From Streptomyces sp. NBC_01237 (GTDB lineage Bacteria > Actinomycetota > Actinomycetes > Streptomycetales > Streptomycetaceae): a stretch of 64,000 nt of DNA. The stretch lies in assembly GCF_035917275.1 (NCBI RefSeq), contig NZ_CP108508.1, positions 7,192,001-7,256,000 of the forward strand, in the 5' to 3' direction. The notes below the pieces were generated by a model, which saw only the letters and a list, made by a program, of their open reading frames with translations, was not told the origin of the DNA and did no database searches. The translations under genes were made by a program, and so were the position numbers. Numbering within the stretch: position 1 is the first letter of the stretch; the number at the start of each line of letters is the position of its first letter. Shown here in pieces: positions 9,000-17,774 of this stretch.

Positions 9000-9777
9000 G
9001 TCGGCGGATCTCCCCACGCAGTTGTTCGGTGATCTCGACGGACAGTTCCGCCACCGCCTTGTCCTCGATCCGGCGCGGCTGCTCGATGTCGACGGTCCAC
9101 TCCCGGGCGATCCGGCCCGGCCGGGACGACAGCAGGACGACGCGCTGCGCCAGCCGTACCGCCTCACGCACGTTGTGGGTGACAAAGAGGACCGACGCGT
9201 TCGTCTCACGCCAGATCCGGGTCAGCTCGTCGTGCAGCACATCGCGGGTGATGGCGTCGAGAGCGGCGAACGGCTCGTCCATCAGCAGAAGTTGACTGTC
9301 CTGGGCGAGCGCGCGGGCCATCGCCACCCGTTGGCGCATACCGCCCGAGAGTTCGTGCACCCGCTTGCCGTACGCCCCGCCGAGCCGTACGAGTTCGAGC
9401 AGCCGCTCCGCCTCCGTGCGGCGGTCCTGCTTGGGGACCCCGCGCAGCCGCAGGGCCAGTTCGATGTTCTTTCCCGCGGTCAGCCACGGGAAGAGGGCGT
9501 GCTCCTGGAACATCAGGGCGGGCCGCCCGCCGGGGGTCTCGATGGACCCCGCGGTCGGGCGGTCGAGTCCGGCCACCAGGTTCAGCAGCGTGGACTTTCC
9601 GCACCCGGAGGCCCCCAGGAGGGTGACGAACTCGCCGGGAGCGACATCGAGCGTGATGTCGTCCAGGACGAGCTGCTGACCCGTGGGTCCGGCGAAGGAC
9701 TTCGAGACGTGCGCGATACGAGCGGCGTGCTCGACCGTCGCGCGGTCCTCGGCCTTGGTGAGCGTGGTGGTCGCCAT
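8986..9777 (-). CDS. ssuB: sulfonate ABC transporter ATP-binding protein
   Basis: 263-aa ATPase of the same importer: Walker A GASGCGKST, signature LSGGMRQR, Walker B LLLMDEPFAALD, and switch His in VTHNVREAV. ATG 9777 is chosen because AGGAGG lies 8 nt before it; the GTG at 9786 is too close to that site. The C-terminal WTVDIEQPRR segment is typical of the SsuB/TauB/NrtD group. It lies between ssuA and ssuC. Confidence 0.93.
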   Translation of the reverse strand: MATTTLTKAEDRATVEHAARIAHVSKSFAGPTGQQLVLDDITLDVAPGEFVTLLGASGCGKSTLLNLVAGLDRPTAGSIETPGGRPALMFQEHALFPWLTAGKNIELALRLRGVPKQDRRTEAERLLELVRLGGAYGKRVHELSGGMRQRVAMARALAQDSQLLLMDEPFAALDAITRDVLHDELTRIWRETNASVLFVTHNVREAVRLAQRVVLLSSRPGRIAREWTVDIEQPRRIEDKAVAELSVEITEQLRGEIRRHGQH

Positions 9778-9838
9778 GGTCGTCACCTCCTGGGAATCCT
9801 GTGGATCCCGGCAGTCCTGATACGGATGGGCGGGCGGG

Positions 9839-10954
9839 CTACTTGACGCCGAGACCGGCGTCGCTGACCGCGGGCTGGCCCTCGGCCTTCAGGATCTTGT
9901 TCAGCGGCCCCAGGTCGTAGATGCCCTTCAGGTCCGGCTTCTCCAGCAGACCCGCCTTCACCGCGTGCTCCGCCTGTGCGTCGAGCGTCGCCGCCAGCGG
10001 GTCGTTGGTGATCTGGATGGACTTCCACGCCGGGTCGAGGATCTCGGGAGCCAGCGGCTTGCCGCTCAGGGACTCCAGCGCCTTGTTCGCGGACGCCTTG
10101 GCCAGGTCCGGGTTGGCGTTGATCCACTTGTTGGTGTTCACCGAGCCGCGCAGCACCGCCTCGACGACATCGGGGTGCTCGGAGAGGAACTTCTGCGACA
10201 CGATGATGTTCGTGATCACGAACTTGTCGTCGGGCCACAGCGTCGACTCGTCGAGCAGGACCTTCGCACCCTCGGAGACCAGCTTGGACGCGGTGGGCTC
10301 CGGCACCCAGGCGCCGTCCAGCGAACCGGACTTGTAGGCGTCCGGTGTCACCTTGTTGTCCGAGCGGACCACGGAGACATCGCCCTTGCCGCTCTGGGCG
10401 TCGACCTTCCAGCCCTTCTCGGATATCCAGTTGAGGAAGGCGACGTCCTGCGTGTTGCCGAGCTGCGGGGTGGCGATCTTCTTGCCCTTGAGGTCGTCCA
10501 GGGTCTTGATCTTCTTCGGGTTGACGACCAGCTTCACCCCGCCGGAGGCCGAACCGCCGATGATCCGCAGGCCCTTGCCCTGGGACTTGGCGTAGCCGTT
10601 GATCGAGGGGGAGGGGCCGATGAAGCCGATGTCGATCGATCCCGCGTTGAGCGCCTCGATCTCGGACGGGCCCGCGTTGAACGTCGAGGGCACGACCTTC
10701 GTACCGCCGAGCTCCTTCTGGATGGTGCCTTCCTGGATACCGACCAGGGCGGTCGCGTGCGTGAGGTTCGGGAAGTAGCCGATCTTCACGGTGTCCGCGG
10801 AGAGCTTCTTGCCACCGGCGGAGACGTTCGCCTTCTTGGCGTCGTCGTCCTTCGACTCGGAACCGTAACCGCAGGAGGTGAGTGCCACGGCGAGCAGCGG
10901 CAGGGCGGCGACAGCGGCGAGGCTGCGGGAGACGGTGGTACGTGCGGCAGGCAC
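9839..10954 (-). CDS. ssuA: sulfonate ABC transporter substrate-binding lipoprotein
   Basis: 371-aa SsuA/TauA-type binding protein. The GTG at 10954 gives a compact lipoprotein signal (ARTTVSRSLAAVAALPLLAVALTSC, lipobox ALTSC) and has GAGAGGA 9-10 nt upstream. A GTG at 10987 is in frame but has poor spacing. The mature protein shows KIGYFPNLTHATALVG near the start and DLKGKKIATPQLGNTQDVAF, both typical of the family. It delivers sulfonates to SsuBC. Confidence 0.92.
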   Translation of the reverse strand: MPAARTTVSRSLAAVAALPLLAVALTSCGYGSESKDDDAKKANVSAGGKKLSADTVKIGYFPNLTHATALVGIQEGTIQKELGGTKVVPSTFNAGPSEIEALNAGSIDIGFIGPSPSINGYAKSQGKGLRIIGGSASGGVKLVVNPKKIKTLDDLKGKKIATPQLGNTQDVAFLNWISEKGWKVDAQSGKGDVSVVRSDNKVTPDAYKSGSLDGAWVPEPTASKLVSEGAKVLLDESTLWPDDKFVITNIIVSQKFLSEHPDVVEAVLRGSVNTNKWINANPDLAKASANKALESLSGKPLAPEILDPAWKSIQITNDPLAATLDAQAEHAVKAGLLEKPDLKGIYDLGPLNKILKAEGQPAVSDAGLGVK

Positions 10955-11108
10955 GGGAGGTTTTCCTCTCGTCGGCCCGGTGCTCACGTCCCTCGGAAGT
11001 CCGGGGAGGCGGCCGGGAGGTCGGCAGATCTTCGTCTGAACTGGCGATACGGGTCAAGCGTGCGGTGCGGTTGGGGCAGGCGGGCGCGCAGGCAGTGCGC
11101 GTACGTCA

Positions 11109-11207
11109 TCACGCACATCGCCCGACCCCGCCCTGGCCGCTGCCGAGGGCGCCGCTGCCGACCCGGCCGCCCTCCTTCGCGAAGGTGGAGAAGACGTCGA
11201 TACCCAT
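11109..11207 (-). CDS. possible 32-aa coupled ORF after cysN
   Basis: The ATG at 11207 overlaps the cysN stop (TGATG), an arrangement used for coupled translation in this locus. The predicted peptide starts MGIDVFSTFAKEGG and continues Gly/Ser/Ala-rich to CA. No family is recognised. The frame could be chance; the overlap is the only positive evidence. It lies in the 252-bp space between cysN and ssuA, which otherwise shows nothing clear. Confidence 0.3.
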   Translation of the reverse strand: MGIDVFSTFAKEGGRVGSGALGSGQGGVGRCA

Positions 11208-12559
11208 CAGAAGTCCCATTCCGCGTCGTCGTTCGCGGGGTCCTCGCCGGCGCCGGGCAGCGCGACCGCGGCGAACGAGGCGCCGGCCATGCCGGCCGAG
11301 AGCGTGGTGCCGTCCGCCGGGTCGATCAGGAGGAACGAGCCGGTGCGCCGGGAGTCCGCGTACGCGTCGAGCGCGAGCGGCTCGGCGGTGCGCACGACGA
11401 CGCGGCCGATGTCGTTGGCGACCAGCCGGCCCGGGGCCGGGTGCTGGGAGAGGTCGTCCAGGGTCAGCCGGGACGGGATGTCCTGGACGATCGCCTTCAC
11501 CGTGCGGGTGGTGTGCTTGAGCAGCACCCGCTGGCCCACCGAGAGCGGCTGGTCGGCCACATGGCAGACGGTCGCCTCGACGTCCTTCGTGACCGCCGGC
11601 GCGTCGTCGGCCGGTGCGAGCAGATCACCGCGCGAGACGTCGATGTCGTCGGCCAGCCGGATGGTCACCGACTGGGGCGCCCACGCGATGTCGACGCTCT
11701 CGCCGAGCGCGTCGATCCCGGCGATCGTCGACGTACGCCCCGAGGGCAGTACGGTGACGCTCTCGCCGACCCGGAACACACCGGCGGCGATCTGACCCGC
11801 GTAGCCGCGGTAGTCGGGGTGCTCCGCCGTCTGCGGCCGGATGACGTACTGCACCGGGAAGCGGGCGTGGCACGCGGTGAGGTCGTGGCTGACCGGCACG
11901 GTCTCCAGGTGCTCCAGCACGGTCGGGCCGCCGTACCAGTCCATGTTGGCCGACGGCTCCACCACGTTGTCCCCGGCCAGGGCGGAGATCGGGATCGCGG
12001 TGATCTCCGGGACGCCGAGCGAGGCGGCGTACGCGGTGAACTCCTCGGCTATCGCGGCGAACACCGGCTCCGCGTACTCGACCAGGTCCATCTTGTTGAC
12101 GGCGAGCACCACATGCGGGACGCGCAGCAGCGCGGCGACGGCGGCGTGCCTGCGGGTCTGCTCGACGACACCGTTGCGCGCGTCGACCAGGACGACGGCC
12201 AGCTCGGCGGTCGAGGCGCCCGTCACCATGTTGCGCGTGTACTGCACATGGCCGGGGGTGTCGGCGAGGATGAACCGGCGCCGGGTGGTGGCGAAGTAGC
12301 GGTAGGCGACATCGATGGTGATGCCCTGCTCGCGCTCGGCCCGCAGCCCGTCGGTCAGCAGCGCCAGGTCCGGCGTCTCCTGACCCCGGTTGCGGGACGC
12401 GTGCGCGACGGCCTCCAGCTGGTCGGTGAGGACCGACTTGGAGTCGTGCAGAAGACGCCCCACGAGGGTGGACTTGCCGTCGTCGACGGACCCGGCCGTG
12501 GCGAACCGCAGCAGGGTGGTGGCCGACAGCTGCTCGGTGGTGGTGCTGATGCCGGTCAT
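11207..12559 (-). CDS. cysN: sulfate adenylyltransferase subunit 1 (GTPase)
   Basis: 450-aa GTPase subunit of ATP sulfurylase, which couples GTP hydrolysis to formation of APS from sulfate and ATP. Motifs follow the EF-Tu-like order: P-loop AGSVDDGKSTLVGRLLHDSK, G3 DTPGHVQY, G4 NKMDL. There is no fused CysC domain; the kinase is a separate gene. The ATG follows the cysD stop after a single base (TAAaATG), showing tight coupling with its partner subunit. Confidence 0.96.
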   Translation of the reverse strand: MTGISTTTEQLSATTLLRFATAGSVDDGKSTLVGRLLHDSKSVLTDQLEAVAHASRNRGQETPDLALLTDGLRAEREQGITIDVAYRYFATTRRRFILADTPGHVQYTRNMVTGASTAELAVVLVDARNGVVEQTRRHAAVAALLRVPHVVLAVNKMDLVEYAEPVFAAIAEEFTAYAASLGVPEITAIPISALAGDNVVEPSANMDWYGGPTVLEHLETVPVSHDLTACHARFPVQYVIRPQTAEHPDYRGYAGQIAAGVFRVGESVTVLPSGRTSTIAGIDALGESVDIAWAPQSVTIRLADDIDVSRGDLLAPADDAPAVTKDVEATVCHVADQPLSVGQRVLLKHTTRTVKAIVQDIPSRLTLDDLSQHPAPGRLVANDIGRVVVRTAEPLALDAYADSRRTGSFLLIDPADGTTLSAGMAGASFAAVALPGAGEDPANDDAEWDF

Positions 12560-12560
12560 T

Positions 12561-13496
12561 TTAGAAGTACCCCTCGCGCTTACGGTCTTCCATCGCGGCC
12601 TCGGACATCTTGTCGTCGGCGCGGGTCGCGCCCCGCTCGGTGAGCCGGGACGCGGCGATCTCGGTGATCACCGAGTCCAGCGTGGTGGCGTCGGAGTCGA
12701 CGGCACCGGTGCAGGACATGTCGCCGACCGTGCGGTAGCGCACCAGTCGGGTCTCGGTCCGCTCGTGCTCCTTCGGACCGCCCCACCCGCCCGCCGTCAG
12801 CCACATGCCGTCGCGGTTGAAGACCTCGCGCTCATGGGCGAAATAGATCTCCGGGAGCTCGATGGACTCGCGCTCGATGTACTGCCAGACGTCCAGCTCG
12901 GTCCAGTTGGAGATCGGGAAGACCCGCACGTGCTCACCGGCGGCGTGCCGGCCGTTGTAGAGCTGCCACAGTTCGGGGCGCTGGCGGCGCGGGTCCCACT
13001 GCGAGAACTCGTCGCGCAGCGAGAAGACCCGCTCCTTGGCGCGCGCCTTCTCCTCGTCGCGTCGGCCGCCGCCGAACACGGCGTCGAAGCGGTGCTGCTG
13101 GATCGCCTCGGTCAGCGGCACCGTCTGGAGCGGGTTGCGGGTGCCGTCGGGCCGCTCGCGGAGCTTCCCGGCGTCTATGTACTCCTGTACGGAGGCCACG
13201 TGCAGCCGCAGTCCGTACTTCTCGACGGTGCGGTCGCGGTACGCAAGGACCTCGGGGAAGTTGTGCCCGGTGTCCACGTGCAGCAGCGTGAACGGCACCG
13301 CAGCGGGCGCGAACGCCTTGAGCGCCAGGTGCAGCATCAGGATCGAGTCCTTGCCGCCGGAGAACAGGATCACCGGCCGCTCGAACTCTCCCGCCACCTC
13401 ACGGAAGATGTGCACCGCCTCGGACTCCAGGGAGTCCAGGTGGCTGAGCGCGTACGGATTGACAGTGCCTTCCGGCACGGTGGCGACGGTGCTCAC
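12561..13496 (-). CDS. cysD: sulfate adenylyltransferase subunit 2
   Basis: 311-aa catalytic subunit of ATP sulfurylase, an N-type ATP pyrophosphatase. The PP-loop is FSGGKDSILMLHLALKAF, followed by HVDTGHNFPEVLAYRD and VFGGGRRDEEKARAKER, all diagnostic of CysD. The GTG at 13496 shares bases with the cysC stop (GTGA overlap). Works as a heterodimer with CysN. Confidence 0.97.
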   Translation of the reverse strand: MSTVATVPEGTVNPYALSHLDSLESEAVHIFREVAGEFERPVILFSGGKDSILMLHLALKAFAPAAVPFTLLHVDTGHNFPEVLAYRDRTVEKYGLRLHVASVQEYIDAGKLRERPDGTRNPLQTVPLTEAIQQHRFDAVFGGGRRDEEKARAKERVFSLRDEFSQWDPRRQRPELWQLYNGRHAAGEHVRVFPISNWTELDVWQYIERESIELPEIYFAHEREVFNRDGMWLTAGGWGGPKEHERTETRLVRYRTVGDMSCTGAVDSDATTLDSVITEIAASRLTERGATRADDKMSEAAMEDRKREGYF

Positions 13497-14038
13497 GCCA
13501 GTCCCCTCTCGGTGAGCAGCGCGCGGAGCGCCGCTGCGGACTCCTGCACGGTCTGCTGGTGCGATTCGATCCGCAGATCCGGCGACTCGGGTGCCTCGTA
13601 GGGGTCGTCCACCCCGGTGAGCCCACTGATCTCGCCCGCCGCCTGCTTGGCGTACAGCCCCTTCACATCACGTACGGAGCACACCTCGACGGGAGTGGCG
13701 ACATGCACCTCCAGGTAGGTGGTGCCTTCGCTCCCGTGCCGCTTGCGGACCGCCTCCCGGCTGTCCGCGAAGGGTGCGATGACCGGGACCAGCACCTTCA
13801 CACCGTTGGCCGCCAGCAGCTCGGCGACGAAGCCGATCCGCTGGACGTTGGTGTGCCGGTCCTCGCGGGAGAAGCCGAGCCCCGCGGAGAGGAACTCCCG
13901 GATCTCGTCGCCGTCGAGCACCTCGACCCGGTGGCCCTCGCTCCTGAGCCGGCCCGCCAGTTCGTACGCGATGGTGGTCTTGCCCGCGCTCGGCAGACCG
14001 GTCAGCCAGATGGTGGCTCCCGTCTCCGTCACGCTCAT
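13493..14038 (-). CDS. cysC: adenylylsulfate kinase
   Basis: 181-aa APS kinase (APS + ATP to PAPS). P-loop GLPSAGKTTIA; the family motif LDGDEIREFLSAGLGFSREDR and the C-terminal DDPYEAPESPD segment are present. The ATG at 14038 has AGGAG 7 nt upstream; an upstream ATG in the same frame lacks a ribosome site. Because the reductase next to it looks APS-specific, PAPS made here may serve sulfotransferases rather than the main reductive route. Confidence 0.95.
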   Translation of the reverse strand: MSVTETGATIWLTGLPSAGKTTIAYELAGRLRSEGHRVEVLDGDEIREFLSAGLGFSREDRHTNVQRIGFVAELLAANGVKVLVPVIAPFADSREAVRKRHGSEGTTYLEVHVATPVEVCSVRDVKGLYAKQAAGEISGLTGVDDPYEAPESPDLRIESHQQTVQESAAALRALLTERGLA

Positions 14039-14061
14039 CGAAGTCTCCTGATCAGTCGTCA

Positions 14062-14778
14062 TCAGCCGTGCAGCCCGCACTCGGTCTTGCCCCGCCCGGC
14101 CCAGCGGCCGGCCCGCGCGTCCTCGCCCTCCAGCACCCGGCGGGTGCAGGGCTCGCAGCCGACGGAGGCGTATCCGTCCATCAGCAGCGGGTTGGTGAGC
14201 ACACCGTGTTCCGCCACGTACGCGTCCACGTCGTCCTGGGTCCAGCGCGCGATCGGCGACACCTTGACCTTGCGGCGCTTCTCGTCCCAGCCGACGACCG
14301 GGGTGTTCGCCCGGGTGGGGGACTCGTCGCGGCGCAGCCCGGTCGCCCAGGCGGTGTACGACCTCAGACCGTCCTCAAGCGGCTCGACCTTGCGCAGGGC
14401 GCAGCACAGGTCGGGGTTGCGGTCGTGCAGCTTCGGCCCGTGCTCGGCGTCCTGCTCGGCCACGCTCTGCCGTGGGGTCAGCGTGATGACGTTGACGTCC
14501 ATCACCGCCTGAACGGCGTCCCGGGTGCCGATGGTCTCGGGGAAGTGGTAACCGGTGTCGAGGAACACCACGTCCACACCGGGCAGTACGCGGGAGGCGA
14601 GGTGCGCGACGACCGCGTCCTCCATGGAGGACGTGACGCAAAAACGTGTGCCGAAGGTGTCGGTGGCCCACTTCAGGATGTCGGACGCGGAGGCGTCCTC
14701 CAGCTCGCGGCCGGCTCGCCCGGCCAGCTCCGCGAGCGCCCGGTCGGTGAGTCCGCCGGCCAGCAGAGTGCCCGTCAT
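14062..14778 (-). CDS. cysH: adenylylsulfate (APS) reductase, iron-sulfur type
   Basis: 238-aa CysH-family reductase that converts APS (or PAPS) to sulfite with thioredoxin. It has the nucleotide-site segment VTSSMEDAVVAHLASR, VFLDTGYHFPET, and the catalytic C-terminal Cys in ECGLHG. The paired cysteines CC in DLCCALRK and GCEPC near the C-terminus are the ligands of a [4Fe-4S] cluster and indicate the APS-using type rather than the cluster-free enterobacterial PAPS reductase. The ATG overlaps the upstream zinc-ribbon gene by 4 bp. Confidence 0.94.
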   Translation of the reverse strand: MTGTLLAGGLTDRALAELAGRAGRELEDASASDILKWATDTFGTRFCVTSSMEDAVVAHLASRVLPGVDVVFLDTGYHFPETIGTRDAVQAVMDVNVITLTPRQSVAEQDAEHGPKLHDRNPDLCCALRKVEPLEDGLRSYTAWATGLRRDESPTRANTPVVGWDEKRRKVKVSPIARWTQDDVDAYVAEHGVLTNPLLMDGYASVGCEPCTRRVLEGEDARAGRWAGRGKTECGLHG

Positions 14779-14954
14779 ATTCCGTCCCCTTCCCCGTCGT
14801 TGCGCTGAAGCCCGCGGGTCAGCAGACCCAGGAACTTGAGCTGGAACGCGCGATTGCAGGAGGCACATTCCCAGGCGCCGTGCCCGGTCTCGTGCGGGCG
14901 CAGGTCCTCGTCGCCGCAGTACGGGCAGTAGAACGGCGCGGCTCGCTCGCTCAT
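14775..14954 (-). CDS. 59-aa zinc-ribbon/rubredoxin-like protein of the sulfite reductase operon
   Basis: Small protein sandwiched between sirA and cysH with 4-bp (ATGA) overlaps on both sides. It has two CxxC pairs: YCPYCGDE (Cys10, Cys13) and ECASCNRAF (Cys30, Cys33), the arrangement of a single Zn or Fe knuckle. The C-terminus is Lys/Leu-rich then acidic. From memory, the S. coelicolor cys locus also has a small hypothetical gene at this position, so its place looks conserved. Function unknown; a role as electron carrier or as an assembly factor for SirA or CysH is inference. Confidence 0.88.
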   Translation of the reverse strand: MSERAAPFYCPYCGDEDLRPHETGHGAWECASCNRAFQLKFLGLLTRGLQRNDGEGDGI

Positions 14955-16648
14955 GACAGCGACTCCGCACTGGCGCGTGCCGCCCAGGTCGCGAAGCGCT
15001 CGCCGTCCTCGCGCTCCTCCTGGAAACGGCCGAGCACCCGCTCGACGTAGTCGGGCAGTTCGGCCGAAGTCACCTTCAGGCCGCGGACCTTGCGGCCGAA
15101 CCCGGCCTCCAGTCCGAGCGCACCGCCGAGGTGCACCTGGTAGCCCTCCACCTGGTTGCCCGCGCTGTCGAGCATCAACTGGCCCTTGAGACCGATGTCC
15201 GCGGTCTGGATGCGGGCGCAGGCGTTGGGGCAGCCGTTGATGTTGATGGTGAGCGGCTCCTCGAACTCCGGCAGGCGGCGCTCCAGTTCGTCGATGAGCG
15301 AGGCGCCGCGCGCCTTCGTCTCCACGATCGCCAGCTTGCAGAACTCGATCCCGGTGCAGGCCATCGTGCCGCGCCGGAACGGGGAGGGCTTCACCTGGAA
15401 GTCCAGGGCCTCCAGACCGGCGGTCAGCGACTCGATCCGGTCCTGCTCCACATCGAGGATGATCATCTTCTGCTCGACGGTGGTCCGCAGCCGGTCCGAG
15501 CCGTGGGCGGCGGCCAGATCGGCGATCTTGGCCAGGGTGGAACCGTCCACCCGGCCGACCCGGGGGGCGAAACCGACGTAGAAGCGGCCGTCGCGCTGCT
15601 GGTGCACACCGATGTGGTCGCGCCAGCGGGAGCTGGGCTGTTCGGGTGCGGGGCCGTCGACCAGCGGGCGCTTGAGGTACTCGTCCTCCAGCACCTGGCG
15701 GAACTTGGCGGGTCCCCAGTCGGCCATCAGGAACTTCAGCCGGGCCCGGGTGCGCAGCCGCCGGTAGCCGTAGTCGCGGAAGATCCCGATGACACCGGCC
15801 CAGACATCGGGCACCTCGTCCAGCGGCACCCAGGCGCCGAGACGTTCGGCGAACCGCGGGTTGGTGGAGAGCCCACCGCCGACCCAGACGTCGAAGCCGG
15901 GGCCGTGCTCCGGGTGGTCGACGCCGACGAACGCGATGTCGTTGATCTCGTGCACCACGTCCTGCACCGGCGAACCGGAGATCGCGGTCTTGAACTTGCG
16001 GGGCAGGTTGGAGAATTCCTTGCTGCCGATGTAGCGCTCGTGGATCTCGTCGACCGCGGGCGTCCCGTCGATGATCTCGTCGGCGGCGATGCCCGCCACC
16101 GGGGAGCCGATGATCACGCGGGGGCAGTCGCCGCACGCCTCGGTGGTGGAGAGCCCGACGGCCTCCAGCTTCTCCCAGATCGCCGGGACGTCCTCGATGC
16201 GGATCCAGTGCAGCTGGATGTTCTGCCGGTCGGTGATGTCGGCGGTGCCGCGTGCGTAGTCCTGCGAGATCTCGCCGATGGCACGCAGCTGAGCGGTGGT
16301 GAGCCGGCCGCCGTCGATGCGGACGCGCATCATGAAGTAGCGGTCGTCCAGCTCCTCCGGCTCCAGGATGGCGGTCTTGCCGCCGTCGATGCCGGGCTTG
16401 CGCTGGGTGTAGAGCCCCCACCAGCGCATACGTCCACGAAGGTCGTTCGGGTCGATCGAGTCGAAGCCGCGCTTGGAGTAGATCGTCTCAATGCGTGTCC
16501 GCACATTGAGACTGTCGTCGTCCTTCTTGAACTGCTCGTTCCCGTTGAGCGGGGTGTGGTGACCCATCGCCCACTGGCCCTCGCCACGGTGGCGTCCGGC
16601 CTTGCGGCGGGGCGTGGTGGGCGCAGGCTGTTCAGGGGTGGCGGCCAT
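14951..16648 (-). CDS. sirA: assimilatory sulfite reductase (ferredoxin), siroheme/[4Fe-4S]
   Basis: 565-aa nitrite/sulfite reductase family protein: six-electron reduction of sulfite to sulfide in the cytoplasm. The coupled siroheme-[4Fe-4S] centre is marked by CTGIEFC followed by CPNAC; siroheme-binding basic stretches such as YARGTADITDRQNIQLHW are present. Start ATG 16648 was taken for the family N-terminus MAATPEQP; no better-placed site was seen. First structural gene of the sulfur operon, behind a leader peptide. Nitrite reductase is the alternative but the sulfur-gene context argues against it. Confidence 0.95.
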   Translation of the reverse strand: MAATPEQPAPTTPRRKAGRHRGEGQWAMGHHTPLNGNEQFKKDDDSLNVRTRIETIYSKRGFDSIDPNDLRGRMRWWGLYTQRKPGIDGGKTAILEPEELDDRYFMMRVRIDGGRLTTAQLRAIGEISQDYARGTADITDRQNIQLHWIRIEDVPAIWEKLEAVGLSTTEACGDCPRVIIGSPVAGIAADEIIDGTPAVDEIHERYIGSKEFSNLPRKFKTAISGSPVQDVVHEINDIAFVGVDHPEHGPGFDVWVGGGLSTNPRFAERLGAWVPLDEVPDVWAGVIGIFRDYGYRRLRTRARLKFLMADWGPAKFRQVLEDEYLKRPLVDGPAPEQPSSRWRDHIGVHQQRDGRFYVGFAPRVGRVDGSTLAKIADLAAAHGSDRLRTTVEQKMIILDVEQDRIESLTAGLEALDFQVKPSPFRRGTMACTGIEFCKLAIVETKARGASLIDELERRLPEFEEPLTININGCPNACARIQTADIGLKGQLMLDSAGNQVEGYQVHLGGALGLEAGFGRKVRGLKVTSAELPDYVERVLGRFQEEREDGERFATWAARASAESLS

Positions 16649-16763
16649 GACAATACGTCCTTCGGGACTGCAGGAGGGCGGCTCTGAACGGCACACTCGC
16701 GCTGAGGCGCGGCGGTGCGCAGGGGGTTGCAGAGGTAAGGGAATCGCGGCGGTGCTGGGACTC

Positions 16764-16823
16764 TCAGCCCGCCGGACAGATGGCGCTGGACATGCGGCAG
16801 AGGTCGACGTGACGTCGACTCAC
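16764..16823 (-). CDS. 19-aa cysteine-containing leader peptide of the sulfur operon
   Basis: GTG 16823 to TGA 16764 encodes MSRRHVDLCRMSSAICPAG. It has the pattern RRHVDLCR..(S/A)xxC shared by the actinobacterial putative leader peptides found upstream of sulfur-metabolism genes. It lies 115 bp before sirA, in the same direction. Two Cys codons (TGC, TGT) at positions 9 and 16 would make its translation sensitive to Cys-tRNA, giving attenuation-type control. Too short for usual gene callers. Confidence 0.8.
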   Translation of the reverse strand: MSRRHVDLCRMSSAICPAG

Positions 16824-16947
16824 CAAGGCAATCCCAGATCCAGACATGGCGGAAGCGTGTCACGCGCATCTCGGGCCAGTCCACCACTATCCATCATGTG
16901 GACGAGATGGTCCCGATGGGTGAGACGTTGTGTCGCGCGTCACGCTT

Positions 16948-17544
16948 TCAGGAAGCGTGCGCCCCCGGCCACGGGCCCGGCGACGGCACCTCCGGCTCCT
17001 GCTCGGTCTTCGTGTCGAACAGCCGGAAGCCGCGCCGCAGATAGTTGTCCATCGCGTGCGGACCGTCCTTGGAACAGGTGTGCAGCCATACCCGCTTCGT
17101 CGCCGTCCGCTCCGGCCACCGCTCGGCGAGGTCCCAGGCGCGGGCCACCCCGTAAGAGAGCAGATGGCCGCCGATGCGACGGCCCCGGAACGCCGGGATC
17201 AGCCCGAAGTACATGACCTCGACCACGCCGTCGTCCTGCGGGTCCAGCTCGATGTACCCGGCCGGGGTCCCGTTCTCGTACGCCACCCAGGTCTCGGCCC
17301 CGGGACGGTCCAGGGCCTCCTGCCACTGCGCGTACGTCATGCCGAGCCGGTCGGTCCACTGGATGTCACCGCCGACCGCGGTATAGAGGAAGCGGCTGAA
17401 CTCGGGCAGCGGCACCGCCGCCCGTACGATCCGCAGATCACCCTCCGGTACGACGGCGGGCCGCAGGTCGTCGGGCGAGGTCTGCTCCAGCGACCAGACG
17501 GTCACTTCGCCGGTGGGGGCATCGGGGTGCGTGGCGTTGTTCAT
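16948..17544 (-). CDS. GNAT family N-acetyltransferase
   Basis: 198-aa acetyl-CoA-dependent acyltransferase. The GNAT core is seen as TWVAYENGTPAGYIELD, then the acetyl-CoA loop FRGRRIGGHLLSYGVARAW (Q/RxxGxG/A) and the C-terminal YLRRGFRLFDTKTE. Start ATG 17544. The acceptor is not predictable. Same direction as, and 124 bp ahead of, the sulfur-operon leader, but with no sign of co-regulation. Confidence 0.9.
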   Translation of the reverse strand: MNNATHPDAPTGEVTVWSLEQTSPDDLRPAVVPEGDLRIVRAAVPLPEFSRFLYTAVGGDIQWTDRLGMTYAQWQEALDRPGAETWVAYENGTPAGYIELDPQDDGVVEVMYFGLIPAFRGRRIGGHLLSYGVARAWDLAERWPERTATKRVWLHTCSKDGPHAMDNYLRRGFRLFDTKTEQEPEVPSPGPWPGAHAS

Positions 17545-17645
17545 GGCCGCCAGAAAACCATGACGGGCGGTTCCGGCCCAAAGCGGGCCCACGAATCGGA
17601 CGCCCAGGGGTGCGCGGACCAGGGGTGGCGGACCGGACGCCGGAA

Positions 17646-17773
17646 GCCGTGCGGACCGGACCCCGGGGGCCGTGCGGACCGGACCCCGACGGTTCCAGAA
17701 GGGTGCCGCCCGGACTCCGGCCCTTCCGGAAGGCGCCGCCAGGACCCCGGCGCTCCCAGAAGGGGTGCCGCCG
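17646..17773. repeat. short direct repeats between the GNAT and GAF-regulator genes
   Basis: A 20-bp unit (GCCGTGCGGACCGGACCCCG) occurs at 17646 and 17669. It is followed by three related copies of a CCAGAAGGGGTGCCGCC-like unit at a period of about 31 bp, the last ending just before the regulator stop codon. Non-coding. Confidence 0.65.
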
Positions 17774-17774
17774 C

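Noticed and set aside
13493..14038. CysC-CysN fusion
   Set aside because: cysC, cysD and cysN are separate frames with their own starts and stops.
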